NCBI GenBank assembly: GCA_030430975.1 | Contig: JAUIKB010000252.1 | Coordinates: 1-7,589 of the forward strand | Direction: 5' to 3' | DNA length: 7,589 nt | Source: Polyangia bacterium | GTDB lineage: Bacteria > Myxococcota_A > Polyangia > Polyangiales > Polyangiaceae | Part shown: positions 6,498 to 7,589 of the stretch, piece by piece | Position numbering within the stretch: the first letter of the stretch is position 1 | Layout of the letters: each line of letters starts with the position of its first letter | Translations under genes and position numbers: made by a program | The notes under the pieces: model-generated | Seen by the model: the letters and a program-made list of their open reading frames with translations, nothing else | The model's database searches: none | Told to the model about the DNA's origin: nothing

Positions 6498-6625
6498 AGC
6501 CGGTGGGCATCGGGTAGGTCAGACTCCCGGCGACGGCTAGGGAAATCGCTTCGCTCCGACGGTCTGCTTCTCGCGCGAACTTCACATAGCACGCTGGTTG
6601 GGCGACGTGCGTGGTATGACGAGGC
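6498..6625. promoter_or_regulatory. Divergent intergenic region between hydrolase and MBL-like gene
   Basis: These 128 bp separate two genes that start in opposite directions, so both promoters must lie here or just inside the coding ends. I could not identify a convincing -35/-10 pair on either strand, nor a strong inverted repeat. An in-frame TGA at 6617-6619 blocks any upstream extension of the + strand gene. Confidence 0.4.
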
Positions 6626-7381
6626 ATGTCCAGCCAGACGTTTCCACGAGCATATCCTCACGGCGACCTGCAAGAAGTGTTGCCCGATGTATTTTTCGTC
6701 AGCGGAACCATCAAGATGGGCGGTCCCGTTACGATGTTGTTCAGTCGCAATATGGTCGTCCTGCGCCATGACCACGAGCTAACCCTGGTCAACACCATGC
6801 GCCTCGACGAGGCCGGGCTGGCGGCGTTGGACGAGCTGGGCAAAGTAAAACACGTGATCCGTCTGGCGGGGTTTCACGGCCGCGACGACCCGTTCTACAA
6901 GGACCGCTACGACGCGACCGTCTGGGCCGTAGATGGCCACGTGTGGGCCCGCGGTTTCGACAACACCAAGATCAAAGCCGAAGATGGCTACTTTCAGGCG
7001 GATCGATACATGACCGACTCGACTGAGCTTCCGATTCCGGGCGCCAGACTGATCACCATCGACTGCAAAGCGGGTGAAGGCTTGCTCGTTCTGGACCGAG
7101 ACGGCGGAATCGCCATCTCGGGGGACGCGCTGCAGAACTGGTCGGCGACGGACGAATATTTCAACGTTCCGGCGAAGATCGTCATGAAACTCATGGGATT
7201 CATCAAGCCGCACAACGTCGGCCCAGGATGGCTCAAACAAGCGCAGCCAGACCTAAGCCAGGTCAAGTCGCTGCTGGACGTTCCGTTCGACACGGTGCTG
7301 CCGGCACACGGCGGTCCGGTCGTCGGCGGCGCCAAGGACAAGTTTCGCCCGGCCATCGAACGAGCGACGGCCAAACTGTAG
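6626..7381 (+). CDS. Metallo-beta-lactamase-fold-like protein without the usual metal signature
   Basis: 251 residues, soluble, no signal peptide. The pattern resembles MBL-fold proteins related to the DUF4336 type: an N-terminal strand pair (DVFFVSGTIKMGGPV), ELTLVNTMRLDEAGLAAL as the first helix region, VKHVIRLAGFHGRDDPFY (74-91) where the metal motif normally falls, GDALQNW (166-172) near the usual Asp, and PAHGGPVVGG (226-235) near the terminal His. The HxHxDH signature is absent: only H84, D87, D88, D167 and H228 are candidate ligands. It may be a non-catalytic or unusual-metal member. The ATG at 6626 has GAGG only 1 nt before it, which is too close for a normal Shine-Dalgarno, and an in-frame TGA at 6617-6619 rules out a longer start. 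Function and substrate are unknown; the fold assignment is from motif resemblance. Confidence 0.75.
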   Translation: MSSQTFPRAYPHGDLQEVLPDVFFVSGTIKMGGPVTMLFSRNMVVLRHDHELTLVNTMRLDEAGLAALDELGKVKHVIRLAGFHGRDDPFYKDRYDATVWAVDGHVWARGFDNTKIKAEDGYFQADRYMTDSTELPIPGARLITIDCKAGEGLLVLDRDGGIAISGDALQNWSATDEYFNVPAKIVMKLMGFIKPHNVGPGWLKQAQPDLSQVKSLLDVPFDTVLPAHGGPVVGGAKDKFRPAIERATAKL

Positions 7382-7404
7382 CACGTCCCGCGTGGGTCGC
7401 TGAG

Positions 7405-7589
7405 CTACGCGCTTTCGTCGGTGTACGGAACCCGTTCGAGCAGCGCGCGAATCGCCGATAGCCGTGCATCCCGCTTTGAGTCGGCATCGATGACCAGCCA
7501 CGGGCTGCCGGGCACATCCGTCCTGTCGAACATTCTCTGTTTGTACTTAGTGTACTCGTCCCACAGCTCCTGGGCCTTCAAGTCGACCG
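7405..7589 (-). CDS. ppk2: Polyphosphate kinase 2, C-terminal part (partial)
   Basis: The reverse strand is open from the right edge to a TAG (complement of 7405-7407), giving 60 residues. The sequence has the C-terminal PPK2 pattern: a Trp and Tyr in VDLKAQELWDEYTKYKQ, then RMFDRTDVPGSPWLVIDAD, then KRDARLSAIRALLERVPY. PPK2 enzymes transfer phosphate between polyphosphate and nucleoside mono- or diphosphates. The Walker A/B and lid elements lie outside the window, so the class (I-III) and substrate cannot be judged. It converges on the MBL-like gene with 23 bp between the two stops. Confidence 0.85.
   Translation of the reverse strand, partial: VDLKAQELWDEYTKYKQRMFDRTDVPGSPWLVIDADSKRDARLSAIRALLERVPYTDESA

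Noticed and set aside
7382..7404. Bidirectional terminator between the MBL-like and PPK2 stops (CACG...CGTG).
   Set aside because: Only a 4-bp stem with a 5-nt loop and no T-run; too weak to call.
1..7589. Mobile element, prophage, CRISPR or toxin-antitoxin/defence system.
   Set aside because: No integrase, transposase, direct-repeat array or known defence domain is visible, and codon style is uniform across the window.

Overview
This is a high-GC (roughly 60-65% by eye), gene-dense bacterial chromosomal segment with short intergenic gaps and one start/stop overlap. I see no transposase, integrase, phage gene, tRNA, rRNA or CRISPR array. The protein flavour (a very long antiporter with regulatory domains, a TrkA-type K+ channel, an OsmC-associated type of alpha/beta hydrolase, PPK2) fits a large-genome Gram-negative such as Myxococcota or another proteobacterial-type lineage. 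That assignment is an impression, because no marker gene is present.

Layout from left to right: (1) the last 27 codons of an unidentified + strand gene (2-85), followed by a strong hairpin (108-127). (2) A 208-bp gap holding a long inverted repeat (232-268) just before the next gene. (3) A two-gene + strand operon: a 934-residue CPA1-type Na+(K+)/H+ antiporter carrying a large helical cytosolic domain and a C-terminal cyclic-nucleotide-binding domain (294-3098), then a two-TM K+-channel-like protein with a TrkA/RCK domain (3095-4177) that starts on a GTG overlapping the antiporter stop. (4) A 134-bp gap with a hairpin, then a stand-alone dihydrolipoamide-dehydrogenase-like flavoprotein (4312-5733, +). 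(5) A convergent alpha/beta hydrolase (5736-6497, -) whose stop lies 2 bp from the flavoprotein stop. (6) A 128-bp divergent promoter region, then a metallo-beta-lactamase-fold-like protein without the usual metal signature (6626-7381, +). (7) The C-terminal 60 residues of a polyphosphate kinase 2 (7405-7589, -), which runs off the right edge.

The most interesting unit is the antiporter-channel operon. The antiporter has the overall plan of plant SOS1 and animal sperm NHE (transporter, long helical linker, CNBD), and its phosphate-binding cassette keeps the Glu and Arg needed to hold a cyclic nucleotide. Its coupled partner is a K+-channel-like protein with an RCK domain that should bind a dinucleotide, and with a non-canonical selectivity filter (T-I-G-Y-S-E). 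The sequence suggests, but does not prove, a cation/pH homeostasis module in which a second-messenger-sensing exchanger and a nucleotide-sensing channel are made together. The remaining genes (flavoprotein disulfide reductase, hydrolase, MBL-like protein, PPK2) give a loose redox/stress/energy neighbourhood with no proven link to the operon.
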